64,000 bases of DNA from Tigheibacillus halophilus (GCF_042683165.1 NZ_JBHUIZ010000005.1:62001-126000), one strand, 5' to 3'. Numbered from the stretch's first letter, positions 49,814 through 60,567 are shown. Numbers and translations are program-made. Notes: generated from the letters alone by a model not told the origin.

Positions 49814-51151
49814 TCAGCTAAACCAACCTTTCACCATGTCTACTGCGGAGGAGAACAGGTTAGTGAAAAAGTCGCCAAGCGCACCAAGTGCCAGCATAAA
49901 CCAATTACTTTTGTCCACGCTTTTCGTAGCCACTAAATCGATTTGACTGCCTGTTTTGCCATTAATATAACCAAGGTCTTTGCCTTTATACACGATTTCA
50001 GCAGTTCCGAGCTTCTCGCCTTTTTTCACCGGAGCAACCAATTGGCCATCCTCATTCAGTTTGCTTTTATCAATATGATATGTGATTTTGTATTTCTTTT
50101 CTTCCCCTTTTTTCAATAACACTTTAAAGTCGTTGTTGGTTGCAATATCGACAGTATCTTCCTTACCCTTCACTACTGGAAGAGTCTTCTTGCCCTTCAA
50201 CTGATAACCTGTAGGAAACAGATTTTTCTGTCCAAATTGGCTGTAGCCATAATCCAGCAATTTCGCTGTTTCCTTAAAACGTGTATCTTCACTGTTGGTT
50301 TTCATCACGACAGAAATCAATCGATGACCATCACGTTCTGCAGTTGCAGTGAAACAATAGCCTGCCAGATCTGTATGGCCAGTTTTCAAACCATCTACAC
50401 CTTCGTAATAATATTGGTCAAAATTAACTGTATGATGCGGCAGCATCCAGTTCCAGTTTGTTATCGTCTGCTTATCAAATTTCGCCTTTGGCATGCTGGA
50501 ATATTCCAGCGCTTCAGGGAAATCGTTCACTAAGTGGTATGCAAGCAATGCAGCAGATCTCGCAGACAGCATATCCACACCGTCAGGATCTGTCCCTTTA
50601 GGGTAATTTTTACCCAATGACTCATTATCAAGTCCAGAAGAATTGACGAATTTGTAATCAGGCAGTTTCATTTCTTTTGCCTTTTTGTTCATCATCTTGA
50701 CAAAATTGCCTTCAGATCCGGCCACCAATTCTGCCAATGCGATGGTTGTCCCATTATCGGAGTTGATCGCCATCGCTTTATACAGTTCTTTTACTGTATA
50801 ATTTTTATCTTGGGTAAGTCCGACTCCTGAAAAGGTCGCATTTCCCGAGATACTATACGCATAATCACTGATTTGTGTGGTTGTATCCCAGCTGATATCG
50901 CCTTTTTTAATTGCTTCCAACACGATGTATTCAGTCATCATTTTAGTCATGCTGGCAGGAGGAAGTGCTTGATCTGCATTCTTTTCATACAGAATTTTAC
51001 CGGAATCAGCATCAACGAGAATTGCTGATTTGGCTTTTAAATTTACTGTTGATGCAGCATCAGCAGGTTTTGGGGATGCGGCAATAAAAGAAACGAACAA
51101 GGCGAAAATCATCGTCATGATCGATATTTTTCCAATGTATTTGTGTTTCAA
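49814..51151 (-). CDS. dacA: D-alanyl-D-alanine carboxypeptidase (PBP5)
   Basis: A 445-residue precursor: signal peptide ending ADAAS (about 1-33), peptidase S11 domain with SMTK (67-70), SDN (131-133) and KTG (256-258), a C-terminal beta domain and an amphipathic anchor (FFTNLFSSAVDMVKGWFS). It trims pentapeptides at the outer membrane face. About 500 bp upstream (51152-51654) hold no convincing gene, only the promoter side of dacA and the guaB terminator. Confidence 0.95.
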   Translation of the reverse strand: MKHKYIGKISIMTMIFALFVSFIAASPKPADAASTVNLKAKSAILVDADSGKILYEKNADQALPPASMTKMMTEYIVLEAIKKGDISWDTTTQISDYAYSISGNATFSGVGLTQDKNYTVKELYKAMAINSDNGTTIALAELVAGSEGNFVKMMNKKAKEMKLPDYKFVNSSGLDNESLGKNYPKGTDPDGVDMLSARSAALLAYHLVNDFPEALEYSSMPKAKFDKQTITNWNWMLPHHTVNFDQYYYEGVDGLKTGHTDLAGYCFTATAERDGHRLISVVMKTNSEDTRFKETAKLLDYGYSQFGQKNLFPTGYQLKGKKTLPVVKGKEDTVDIATNNDFKVLLKKGEEKKYKITYHIDKSKLNEDGQLVAPVKKGEKLGTAEIVYKGKDLGYINGKTGSQIDLVATKSVDKSNWFMLALGALGDFFTNLFSSAVDMVKGWFS

Positions 51152-51616
51152 CTTTCTCTACTCCTCTTTTGGTTATTTCTTATCTTGTTGTCTTTATTGT
51201 TAAATCTGGCTTTCCCAATGGAAACCCAAAAGAATTTTCAAACTCCTACAAAATACCATTCCATAAAATAGAAAGCTATGTTTATATCTATTCGGATGAA
51301 GCGAAGATTTTAAGTCATTTATTTTACAAAAAGATTAACCTGTCATATTTTTTTCACACTGCTTCGCCGCTCTCTCTATTTTGGGCAGCTTTCCACCGTG
51401 GAAGCATTTTTCATTCTTACTTGCTTCTCCCACGATTTTATCAAGGATAAATTCACCTCTGTTATTCTACCATAAAAGCCTATTAAAAAATAGCCGGTAT
51501 CTTTTCGTAAATATTACTTGGATAAGAGATTGTCTATCGTGATGTGGAAAGTTATATGGCCTTGAAAGATAGCAAGAAATCAACTGGAGTTTTCAAGAAA
51601 GATGGTGAAATCCGTC

Positions 51617-51648
51617 ATTGCCTATTTGAAAGGGCAATGACAGATTAT
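51617..51648 (-). terminator. guaB terminator-like hairpin
   Basis: GTCATTGCC / GGCAATGAC, 9-bp perfect stem just after the guaB stop. The T-run is poor (GGATTTC), so efficiency is uncertain. Confidence 0.55.
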
Positions 51649-51654
51649 GACAAT

Positions 51655-53127
51655 TTAATGAACAGAATAATTCGGAGCTTCTTTTGTAATCTGTACATCA
51701 TGTGGATGGCTTTCTCGTAAGCCTGCATTGGTGATGCGGACAAACTGACTGTCATTCCGCAATTGATCTAAACTGTTAGCACCGCAGTACCCCATGCCTG
51801 AACGAAGCCCGCCGACAAGCTGGTGCAATGTGTCTGCAAGTGGCCCCTTATAAGCGACACGTCCCTCAATACCTTCAGGAACAAGTTTTTTCGTTTCTGT
51901 TTCATCCTGGAAATAACGATCTTTGGAACCTGCTTGCATCGCAGCAAGTGAACCCATGCCACGATAAACTTTATATCTTCTGCCTTGATAGATTTCCGTT
52001 TCGCCCGGGCTTTCGGTAACACCGGCAAACATGCTCCCAAGCATCACAGCATGGCCACCTGCTGCCAAAGCTTTCACGACATCTCCTGAAAATTTGATGC
52101 CGCCATCCGCAATAATTGCTTTGCCATGTTTTTCTGCTTCCGTCGCACAGTCATGGATGGCAGTGATTTGTGGTACGCCGACACCTGCCACCACTCTCGT
52201 TGTACAGATGGATCCAGGCCCGATGCCAACTTTAACGATGGTTGCTCCGGCTTCTATCAATGCTTTTGTCGCTTCAGCAGTTGCTACGTTACCGGCAATG
52301 ATATCCAAATCAGGGAACGCACTGCGAACCTCGCGAAGCTGACGCAGCACCCCTTTGGAATGGCCGTGAGCAGTATCGATCACGATAACATCCACACCAG
52401 CCTTGACAAGCTTGTCCACCCGCGTCATTGTGTCTGCGGTGACGCCTACAGCCGCTCCCGCCAGCAGCCGTCCTTGTGTATCTTTGGAGGAGTTTGGAAA
52501 CTCGATAACTTTCTCAATATCTTTAATGGTGATTAAACCTTTTAAAGTATTGTTTTCATCGACAATAGGGAGTTTTTCAATTTTATGCTGCTGCAGGAGT
52601 TCTTCAGCTTCCTGCAATGTAGTCCCTACGGGTGCAGTGACGAGTTGTTCGCTCGTCATCACTTCGACGATGGGGATGGAATAATCTTGGATAAAACGCA
52701 AATCCCGATTGGTAAGTATGCCAACCAGCTTTTGTTCTTCAATATTGTTGACAATTGGAACCCCTGAGATGCGAAATTTTCCCATCAAATGCTCAGCATC
52801 GTACACTTGGTGTTCAGGAGTCAGGAAGAAAGGATTCGTAATCACTCCGCTTTCTGAGCGTTTCACCTTTTCCACTTCTTCTGCCTGCTCTTCAATCGAC
52901 ATATTCTTGTGAATGATGCCAATGCCGCCCTGTCTCGCCATTGCGATCGCCATTCTGGAATCTGTCACTGTATCCATCCCTGCACTGATCAGTGGTACAT
53001 TCAATTTCAGCTTATCCGACAATTTGGTCGAGATATCTACTTCTCTTGGCAGCACATCTGATTCAGCAGGTATCAACAGGACGTCATCGAATGTCAGACC
53101 TTCTTTTGCAAACTTATCCTCTCGCAT
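51655..53127 (-). CDS. guaB: IMP dehydrogenase
   Basis: A 490-residue enzyme: TIM barrel with a CBS pair inserted (about 93-210), catalytic loop GPGSICTTR (Cys about 306), and the flap with YRGMGSLAAM. It oxidises IMP to XMP, the first step to GMP. ATG at 53127 has GGAGG upstream. It is a target of (p)ppGpp in Firmicutes. Confidence 0.95.
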   Translation of the reverse strand: MREDKFAKEGLTFDDVLLIPAESDVLPREVDISTKLSDKLKLNVPLISAGMDTVTDSRMAIAMARQGGIGIIHKNMSIEEQAEEVEKVKRSESGVITNPFFLTPEHQVYDAEHLMGKFRISGVPIVNNIEEQKLVGILTNRDLRFIQDYSIPIVEVMTSEQLVTAPVGTTLQEAEELLQQHKIEKLPIVDENNTLKGLITIKDIEKVIEFPNSSKDTQGRLLAGAAVGVTADTMTRVDKLVKAGVDVIVIDTAHGHSKGVLRQLREVRSAFPDLDIIAGNVATAEATKALIEAGATIVKVGIGPGSICTTRVVAGVGVPQITAIHDCATEAEKHGKAIIADGGIKFSGDVVKALAAGGHAVMLGSMFAGVTESPGETEIYQGRRYKVYRGMGSLAAMQAGSKDRYFQDETETKKLVPEGIEGRVAYKGPLADTLHQLVGGLRSGMGYCGANSLDQLRNDSQFVRITNAGLRESHPHDVQITKEAPNYSVH

Positions 53128-53362
53128 GATGCTTCCTCCTTCTTTCAAAAGGCGACAGTTTTTGTGCCCGAAGATAGTGGCTGCCTGCCGCTTTTTGGAT
53201 AATTGTCCCGATAACAGGTAATGCTAAAAAACATGTTATATATGATTCATTTTAAATTACAATACGTCATTAGCGGATGTTTTTCAATATGTGGAAGCGA
53301 TTATTGACGAAATAATTACATTCGCAATTTTTCAGTAAATAGAGTTTTAAAGGTGGTTGGTG

Positions 53363-54325
53363 ATGAAGCAGGAAGAAATCATATCATTTTATTCGTATTT
53401 ACAATCTCAGAAAACAGCACAGGACTATTTAAAGCAATGTTACGAAAAAATTCCTGGTGTAGACGCAGAGAAGAAAAGTTACGAGAACGCAAACACATTC
53501 TTATATTATCTTGCACATGGCAGGCAATTTTATGAAAATGGAAAAAATCTTGATTTACTGCTACAGCCGCTTTTGTACTTTTATGGCATGGTGCATTTGC
53601 TGAAAGCATGCCTGCTGACAGAAAGGCCTGAGTATCCTGAATCGACATCCGTATTGGCTCACGGTGTTTCGGCACGTAAGCGAAAAAAGAGAAATTACAT
53701 TTTTAGCGAGGATGAAGTCAGAATACAGCATAACGGGCTGCTTCCTTATTTCACCAAGCATTTATTTCACTTGAAATATCTGCCATTTGAAAAAATCGAC
53801 ATGTCTCGGTTGCTTCGATTGATTCCGGAAATAAGCCCTCTATTCAGCTGGCATCAGCAGCAACCCCCCCTTATATGTATTGGCAGCCAAGGGGATCCCA
53901 ACTTACGTTTTCCACTGATGCTTCTTGACAGGTATCACCTTACCAAACAGGCCTTTGTGCAAAGGATAAAGGGATATGTAGCCAGAAACAGTATCCATAG
54001 CAGCTACGAGGATGTTTCCACATTGTATATGGAGGTCACTGCCCCGGTTGACGAAGCACACAGCCCATTCTTCCTGGACAGCACACAAAACATTTATTTT
54101 CCTGCTGATCGCAAGCAATGCCTGTCTCTTCCTGAAGCTGTCGTACATTACCTGCTTTTGTACAATTTAAGTATGCTCAGCAGATATGAGGCAGAATGGT
54201 GGGGGGAACTGCTCGTCACAAAATCGGATGTCGATTTTCCGCTCATATCCCAGTTTTTAAAAGTGACCGCAGATAAAATGCCGTTGTACTTGGGAAATGA
54301 ATTGTATAAACGCTTCATTCATTAG
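53363..54325 (+). CDS. yaaC: YaaC-like protein
   Basis: A 320-residue protein similar to B. subtilis YaaC by the segments NANTFLYYLAHGRQFYENGK, HGVSARKRKKRNYIFSEDEV and YLLLYNLSMLSRYEAEWWGE. The family has no known function. It is the only plus-strand gene between guaB and gyrA, and its end overlaps the HD-GYP gene by 11 bp tail to tail. ATG at 53363 with AGGTGG. Confidence 0.85.
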   Translation: MKQEEIISFYSYLQSQKTAQDYLKQCYEKIPGVDAEKKSYENANTFLYYLAHGRQFYENGKNLDLLLQPLLYFYGMVHLLKACLLTERPEYPESTSVLAHGVSARKRKKRNYIFSEDEVRIQHNGLLPYFTKHLFHLKYLPFEKIDMSRLLRLIPEISPLFSWHQQQPPLICIGSQGDPNLRFPLMLLDRYHLTKQAFVQRIKGYVARNSIHSSYEDVSTLYMEVTAPVDEAHSPFFLDSTQNIYFPADRKQCLSLPEAVVHYLLLYNLSMLSRYEAEWWGELLVTKSDVDFPLISQFLKVTADKMPLYLGNELYKRFIH

Positions 54326-55430
54326 CGGTCAGTTTTTGCTCAATCCAAATAGATGACCGATCCTTTAAAGAGATGATTTCTTCGTTATCAGTAACACTCA
54401 CGATTGGCCTGATTGGAGCGTTTGGCTCTTTGAACATCACCTTTGCGCGCTTACCATTGGACAGCAAAACCATGGAGCCAACTGATAAATCAGGAAAGCT
54501 TTGCATCATTTTCTTCATAATGCCCGGGTCGAGTCTTGTAAATTCATCCTGCTTCATGTCCTCCATGAGTTTATAAGGGGAGCGATCAGGATAGTTGCAT
54601 CTCAAATTGTAATACGTATCGCAAACAGCAATAATTTTGCTGTAAAGATGCAGCTTATCCGCTGTCAATCCAATTGGGTAACCGCTTCCATCAATACGCT
54701 CATGATGCTGCAATACAGCTAATTTACTTAAACGGTGAAGCCCTGGTACTTTTTCTATCATACGGTAGGAATACACTGGGTGTTGGCGCAATAGTGATTC
54801 CCCACCCTGTCTTCTTTTAGCGCCATAAGTAGAAAGATTCTCCGGCATTTTTGCCAGCCCTGCATCACATAACAGTCCTGCCATGCCTATCTGTTGGATA
54901 TCTTTTTTGTCCAGCCCCATTTTTTTACTCAGATATGCTGACATGATGCAAATAGCAATTGGCTGGTGATTTAGCAGTCTACCTTCCGCTGACAATGTGG
55001 GCAAAGTGTTCATTATCCCTTTAAATTCATCGACTCTATCCATCAGCATATTAGCCAATTTTCGTATTTCCAGCATATTAACCGGGTTATTAGCTTGCCA
55101 CGCTTCAAATAAACGACAGTAATATTCTCCAGCATATTGATAGAGCCCAGCAGCATTTAGTTTTGCTGTATCCAACTCATCTTTATCCTGTTTGTGCTGA
55201 ATGGAAGCTTTTTCTTCTTTCGTGACAGCATCATTTATAAGTGGCATGAACGGTTTGCCATCAGCAAGTGTACGGTACACATCCACTTCCTCAATTAAAA
55301 ACGCACGTAAAAATGCAATATGTTCCCGGTTAATTGCTATTTTTTCCTGGACAATCGGTTGTCCTGTTTTCCCTTTCACGGGCCTTAGTAACATGCAACC
55401 CGGCACCAGCTGTGAACTATGTACACGCAA
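54315..55430 (-). CDS. HD-GYP domain protein with CD in place of HD
   Basis: A 371-residue protein. An N-terminal half without clear motifs precedes an HD-GYP domain (about 150-320): NHQ, LLCDAGL where LLHDIG is normal, RQHPVYSYRMIE, QHHERIDGSGYPIGL and AVCDTYYNL. The lead metal His of the HD pair is Cys, so c-di-GMP phosphodiesterase activity is doubtful. Start TTG at 55430 with GGGG upstream, since no ATG fits. It lies next to gyrA in opposite direction to yaaC. Confidence 0.8.
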   Translation of the reverse strand: MRVHSSQLVPGCMLLRPVKGKTGQPIVQEKIAINREHIAFLRAFLIEEVDVYRTLADGKPFMPLINDAVTKEEKASIQHKQDKDELDTAKLNAAGLYQYAGEYYCRLFEAWQANNPVNMLEIRKLANMLMDRVDEFKGIMNTLPTLSAEGRLLNHQPIAICIMSAYLSKKMGLDKKDIQQIGMAGLLCDAGLAKMPENLSTYGAKRRQGGESLLRQHPVYSYRMIEKVPGLHRLSKLAVLQHHERIDGSGYPIGLTADKLHLYSKIIAVCDTYYNLRCNYPDRSPYKLMEDMKQDEFTRLDPGIMKKMMQSFPDLSVGSMVLLSNGKRAKVMFKEPNAPIRPIVSVTDNEEIISLKDRSSIWIEQKLTANE

Positions 55431-55584
55431 CCCTCATCCCCCCATATATCAGACAAACTAGTACTTAAGTACCATAATAATATAGTTTTGAATTTTTCGC
55501 AAGTTGGGATGGTGCTATATGGAGCCAATCTTATTTGTGTCGTATAAGCAGTTAAAAAACCGGGGAAATCCTTCATCGGGAAAG

Positions 55585-55619
55585 AAAAAAGCAGCGGTCC
55601 ATTTCCGCTGCTTTTTTAT
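55585..55619. terminator. gyrA terminator
   Basis: AAAAAGCAGCGG / CCGCTGCTTTTT with T-run on the minus strand, directly after the gyrA stop. Confidence 0.9.
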
Positions 55620-58117
55620 CAGTCTTCTTGTTCATTATCCGAGGAATGATTGGCAGTTTCATCCACTGCTTCTATTTCCTCTTCGTCTTCTTTCTCTATT
55701 TTCGCTACGGTAGCCACTTCTTCCTCTTCCTGAAGCCTGATAAGGCGCACACCTTGTGTATTCCTCCCAGTCTGGGAAATTTCTTCGACAGGAATCCGGA
55801 TCAGTACACCGGCAATGGTGATCAACATAATATCCTCTTCGCCAGTAACTGCCTTGACTGCGACAACATGGCCAGTATCCTCACTCAATTTACAAGTAAA
55901 AATACCTTTTCCTCCACGTTTTGTAATCCGGTATTGGTCCTCCGGCGTCCGCTTACCGACACCTTTATTGGTGACATGCAGGATCTGCAGTCCTGGTTTA
56001 AGGATTTCCATAGAGACAACCTCATCGTCTTCCCGAAGAGATATCCCTCTTACACCTGCAGCTGTACGTCCCATCGAACGCAGTTCCACTTCAGGAAAGC
56101 GGATTAAATAGCCTTGTTTCGTCGCGATCATAATATCTTTGTTACCGTCTGTTAATCTGACAGATATCAATTCGTCTTCATCGCGCAATCCGACAGCAAT
56201 TAGTCCACCTTTGCGTATGTTGGCAAATTGCGCAAGCGTCGTCCGCTTGGAAACACCGTGTCTAGTAGTGAAGCATAGATACCAGTCATTTGAAAACTCA
56301 TCAATGGAAATGACTGCGTTGATCCATTCACCGCTCTCAATTTGCAATACGTTGATGATCGGAAGTCCCTTCGCAGTTCTGCTGAATTCAGGGATTTCAT
56401 ATCCTTTGACCTTATACACTTTGCCCTTGTTGGTAAAGAACAATAATGTATCATGGGTGGAGGTTGATATCAGATGTTCCACAAAATCGTCCTCGTTTGT
56501 GCCCATGCCTTGTATTCCCCGGCCGCCTCTGCGCTGTGTACGGTACGTAGAGGCTGGCAGACGCTTGATATATCCCTGGTGTGTCAAAGTGACGACGATA
56601 TTTTCTTCCGGTATCAAGTCTTCGTCTTCAAAAAAGTCACTGCCGCCAATGGTGATTTCCGTACGGCGTTCATCACCATATTTTTCTTTGATTTCAGTGA
56701 GTTCCTCACGTATGATTTCAAGCACTTTTTCTTCATCTGCCAAGATTGCTTTCAATTCTTCAATCAATGCCTGGAGTTCCTTGTATTCATTCTCGATTTT
56801 CTCGCGTTCCAAACCTGTTAAGCGCTGCAGACGCATGTCAAGAATTGCCTGTGCCTGTTTTTCAGACAAATTGAAGCGCTCCATTAAACCATTTCTGGCA
56901 ATATCGGCTGTTTTAGAATTACGAATCAACGAAATGACCTCATCCAAATGATCCAGGGCGATACGCAAACCTTCCAAAATATGGGCCCGTGCCTCAGCTT
57001 TGCGCAGTTCGAATGCTGTACGACGCTTGATGATGATAACCTGGTGATCCAGATAATATTGCAAAGCCTCTTTGATATTCAGGACCTTCGGCTTGCCGTT
57101 TACTAAGGCCAGCATATTGACTCCGAAAGTCGTCTGCAAAGCTGTAAATTTATATAAATTATTCACGACAACATTGGCATTTGCATCGCGGCGAAGTTCC
57201 ATCACGACACGCATGCCGTTCCTGTCTGATTCATCACGTAAGTCAGTAATACCTTCAATTCGTTTTTCACGTACATGTTCAGCGATCTTTTCAATCAGCT
57301 TTGCCTTGTTAACCTGGTATGGCAATTCTGTCACGATAATTTTTGACTTGCCGTTATTCTGTTCCTGAATTTCCACTTTTGCGCGGATAGTCAATGACCC
57401 TTTGCCAGTTTCATAGGCCTTGCGTATACCGCTTCTGCCCATGATTTGTCCAGCCGTTGGAAAGTCAGGACCTGGCAGATGATTTTCCATGATATCATCT
57501 ATGGTGATCTCCGGATCTTTACTGACGGCCAGAACCGCATCAATTGTCTCACCCAGATTGTGGGGAGGGATATTGGTTGCCATACCGACAGCAATACCTG
57601 AAGCTCCGTTAACCAGCAGGTTTGGAAACCGCGCCGGAAACACAGCAGGCTCACGCTCTGAACCATCGTAGTTATCTTGGTAGTCGATAGTGTCCTTATT
57701 AATATCTCGCAGCAATTCCATAGAAATCTTAGACATTCTTGCTTCCGTATAACGCATTGCCGCTGCTGAGTCGCCATCTACTGAACCGAAGTTGCCGTGT
57801 CCGTCCACAAGCATATAGCGATAGCTGAAATTTTGGGCCATACGAACCATTGCCTCATATACAGCTGAATCGCCATGTGGATGGTATTTACCGATGACTT
57901 CTCCGACAATTCTCGCAGATTTCTTATATGCTTTATCAGAATGCATTCCTAAATCATTCATTGCATATAGAATCCTGCGGTGTACTGGTTTCATGCCGTC
58001 GCGTACATCCGGCAGCGCCCTCGATACGATAACACTCATTGCATAGTCAAGAAAAGACGTTCGTATTTCCTGGCTTATATTTATTTCCTGAACACTTGGA
58101 CGATCTAAATCCGCCAT
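55619..58117 (-). CDS. gyrA: DNA gyrase subunit A
   Basis: An 832-residue protein: winged-helix with catalytic Tyr in AAMRYTEARM (about 123), quinolone region HPHGDSAVYEAMVRMAQ with Ser and Glu at the usual places (wild-type look), GyrA-box QRRGGRG and a beta-pinwheel C-terminal domain with an acidic tail. With GyrB it introduces negative supercoils. Confidence 0.97.
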   Translation of the reverse strand: MADLDRPSVQEINISQEIRTSFLDYAMSVIVSRALPDVRDGMKPVHRRILYAMNDLGMHSDKAYKKSARIVGEVIGKYHPHGDSAVYEAMVRMAQNFSYRYMLVDGHGNFGSVDGDSAAAMRYTEARMSKISMELLRDINKDTIDYQDNYDGSEREPAVFPARFPNLLVNGASGIAVGMATNIPPHNLGETIDAVLAVSKDPEITIDDIMENHLPGPDFPTAGQIMGRSGIRKAYETGKGSLTIRAKVEIQEQNNGKSKIIVTELPYQVNKAKLIEKIAEHVREKRIEGITDLRDESDRNGMRVVMELRRDANANVVVNNLYKFTALQTTFGVNMLALVNGKPKVLNIKEALQYYLDHQVIIIKRRTAFELRKAEARAHILEGLRIALDHLDEVISLIRNSKTADIARNGLMERFNLSEKQAQAILDMRLQRLTGLEREKIENEYKELQALIEELKAILADEEKVLEIIREELTEIKEKYGDERRTEITIGGSDFFEDEDLIPEENIVVTLTHQGYIKRLPASTYRTQRRGGRGIQGMGTNEDDFVEHLISTSTHDTLLFFTNKGKVYKVKGYEIPEFSRTAKGLPIINVLQIESGEWINAVISIDEFSNDWYLCFTTRHGVSKRTTLAQFANIRKGGLIAVGLRDEDELISVRLTDGNKDIMIATKQGYLIRFPEVELRSMGRTAAGVRGISLREDDEVVSMEILKPGLQILHVTNKGVGKRTPEDQYRITKRGGKGIFTCKLSEDTGHVVAVKAVTGEEDIMLITIAGVLIRIPVEEISQTGRNTQGVRLIRLQEEEEVATVAKIEKEDEEEIEAVDETANHSSDNEQED

Positions 58118-58234
58118 TATTCAAAACCTCCATTACCTATCGCCCTTTCACCCCAGCGCTCAATATTGCCGGGTTTTCAAAAAGACAATCTGCATCATTT
58201 GCGTTTACCCTAGATACCATGCCGTACCAAATGT

Positions 58235-60151
58235 TTAAATATCCAGGTTTTTAACGTACTGGGCATTTTCCTGGATGAAATTCCTTCTCGGCTCCACTTT
58301 ATCGCCCATTAGAATATCGAATACATGGTCGGCGTCGATTGCATCGACCAGTTCCACTTGCAGCAGTGTTCTGCTGTCAGGCGCCATTGTCGTTTCCCAT
58401 AGCTGTTCCGCATTCATTTCACCAAGCCCCTTGTAACGCTGCAGACCCGGTTTTGGCGCTTTTGGAATCTCAGCCAGGATACGATCTAGTTCTTTGTCGT
58501 CGTATGCATAATGAACCACTTTCCCCTGCTGAACTTTATAAAGCGGCGGCTGTGCAATATATACATAGCCATATTCGATCAGCGGACGCATATAGCGGTA
58601 GAAAAATGTCAATAATAATGTCCGGATATGCGCACCATCGACATCAGCATCTGTCATAATGACAATTTTATGGTATCTTGCTTTGGAAATATCAAATTCT
58701 TCGCCGATGCCTGTGCCTAGTGCTGTAATGATGGTACGGATTTCGTTGTTGGAAAGGATCTTATCCAAACGAGCCTTTTCAACGTTCAAAATTTTACCGC
58801 GCAACGGCAAAATTGCTTGGAAGTGTCTATCACGGCCTTGCTTGGCAGATCCACCTGCAGAATCACCCTCAACAATGTATAATTCACTGATTTCTGCATT
58901 GCGTGAAGAGCAATCTGCCAATTTACCTGGAAGACTGGATACTTCCAGAGCACTTTTCCTTCTTGTCAAATCACGGGCTTTTTTGGCAGCAGCCCTTGCG
59001 CGTGATGCCATTAGACCTTTATCGACAATGATTCTGCCAACAGTTGGATTTTCAAATAAAAACTTGGAAAATGCTTCACTAAACAATGCGTCTGTGATAG
59101 TCCGGACTTCACTGTTTCCGAGTTTTGTTTTTGTCTGTCCCTCAAACTGTGGATCGGGATGTTTGATGGATACAATCGCTGTGATCCCTTCCCGGACATC
59201 ATCACCTGACAGATTCGTATCATTATCTTTTAGCAGATTGCTCTTGCGGGCATAATCGTTGATGACCCTAGTCAGTGCAGTTTTAAAACCGGACTCATGT
59301 GTCCCGCCTTCATATGTGTGAATATTGTTGGCGAAAGAGTAAATGTTGCTTGTGAATCCATCATTGTATTGGACAGCGACATCGACAGTGATGCCCTCAG
59401 CGTTTCCTTCAGCAAAAAACGGCTCATGCAACACTTCTTTATTCCGGTTGATGTATGCGACATATTCGCTAATGCCGCCCTCATAATGAAATTCTTCCGG
59501 CTCTTTTCCAGAACGTTTGTCTTCAAAGGTTATACGGATACCTTTATTTAAGAATGCCAGCTCCCGTATACGTTGACTTAATGTGTCGTCATCAAAGACA
59601 GTCGTTTCTGTGAAAATGTCCGGATCAGGCTTGAAATGAGTTTTTGTTCCGGTGATGTCCGTCTCGCCAATCACTTTAATTTCGTTTTGTGGGACACCGC
59701 GCTCAAATCCTAAGAAATGAATTTTCCCGTCTCTATGCACATATACTTCCAAATTGCTGGAAAGTGCATTGACGACTGATGCACCGACACCATGCAAGCC
59801 CCCGGAAACCTTATAACCGCCTCCGCCGAATTTTCCGCCCGCATGCAACACAGTCATAATGACTTCAACAGCAGGTTTACCTGTCTTTTTCTGGATATCA
59901 ACAGGAATCCCGCGTCCATTATCTGTAATAGTGACGCTATTGTCTTCTTCAATTGTGATTGTTATATGATCACAGTAGCCAGCCAGCGCTTCGTCAATAC
60001 TGTTGTCGACAATTTCCCATACTAAATGGTGCAATCCACGTTCACTGGTCGACCCAATATACATTCCCGGTCTTTTACGGACTGCTTCCAGACCCTCCAA
60101 AACTTGTATTTGATCGGCGTTATATGTCTCTTGATTTAATTTTTCTTCCAT
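58235..60151 (-). CDS. gyrB: DNA gyrase subunit B
   Basis: A 638-residue GHKL ATPase: ELVDNSIDE-like WEIVDNSIDEALAG, GRGIPVD, GGLHGVGASVVNALS, and the TOPRIM motif EGDSAGGSAKQGRDR ... DADVDGAHIRTL. Length is as in B. subtilis. gyrA follows after 117 bp in the same direction, the conserved pair. Confidence 0.97.
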   Translation of the reverse strand: MEEKLNQETYNADQIQVLEGLEAVRKRPGMYIGSTSERGLHHLVWEIVDNSIDEALAGYCDHITITIEEDNSVTITDNGRGIPVDIQKKTGKPAVEVIMTVLHAGGKFGGGGYKVSGGLHGVGASVVNALSSNLEVYVHRDGKIHFLGFERGVPQNEIKVIGETDITGTKTHFKPDPDIFTETTVFDDDTLSQRIRELAFLNKGIRITFEDKRSGKEPEEFHYEGGISEYVAYINRNKEVLHEPFFAEGNAEGITVDVAVQYNDGFTSNIYSFANNIHTYEGGTHESGFKTALTRVINDYARKSNLLKDNDTNLSGDDVREGITAIVSIKHPDPQFEGQTKTKLGNSEVRTITDALFSEAFSKFLFENPTVGRIIVDKGLMASRARAAAKKARDLTRRKSALEVSSLPGKLADCSSRNAEISELYIVEGDSAGGSAKQGRDRHFQAILPLRGKILNVEKARLDKILSNNEIRTIITALGTGIGEEFDISKARYHKIVIMTDADVDGAHIRTLLLTFFYRYMRPLIEYGYVYIAQPPLYKVQQGKVVHYAYDDKELDRILAEIPKAPKPGLQRYKGLGEMNAEQLWETTMAPDSRTLLQVELVDAIDADHVFDILMGDKVEPRRNFIQENAQYVKNLDI

Positions 60152-60275
60152 GTTTTACACCTACATTTCTAATAGAGGTTGCCCAAAAAGGGGAAAATAA
60201 ACTGCACACAAGGATTTGATAAAAACCTTTATACCATGTTCCTTTTCGCTCCTTCTTGCACACACACTTATATGA

Positions 60276-60554
60276 TCATTCAAGCTCCAGGTCATCGGAA
60301 TAATCTTCCACATTACTGATTGTTGAGGTAATGCTTGCCCGCTTTTTCAGGGTTGATACAGAAAGCGTGCTATAATAAATTTTTTCATCCGTGATGACAG
60401 CTGATTTACTTTGTTCCTTATTGCCAACAACCTTGTCCGAATTGCCAGCCATCATCTCTTCCGTAATCCGAGAAGATGAAATGATACTTGCATCGATGAT
60501 GGTGACAATCTGATTTGCACGTATCACGTTTCCATTTCCGATATGAATAAACAT
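60276..60554 (-). CDS. remB: Extracellular matrix regulator RemB (YaaB)
   Basis: A 92-residue protein with the RemB/DUF370-like start MFIHIGNGNVIRANQIVTII and the KSAVITDEKIYYSTLSVSTL segment. In B. subtilis it activates matrix genes and is coded between recF and gyrB, as here. About 11 residues longer than B. subtilis YaaB. The 105-bp upstream extension overlaps recF and is a shadow. Confidence 0.85.
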   Translation of the reverse strand: MFIHIGNGNVIRANQIVTIIDASIISSSRITEEMMAGNSDKVVGNKEQSKSAVITDEKIYYSTLSVSTLKKRASITSTISNVEDYSDDLELE

Positions 60555-60567
60555 CCTTCGTCTCCCT

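Noticed and set aside
51169..51450. 93-residue plus-strand ORF upstream of dacA
   Set aside because: No SD, no recognisable domain, AT-rich low-complexity translation, and it overlaps the dacA promoter region.
53222..53362. Purine riboswitch upstream of guaB
   Set aside because: No purine-aptamer core motifs are visible; only ordinary promoter-like elements (TTGAAA, 17 nt, TATTGT on the minus strand).
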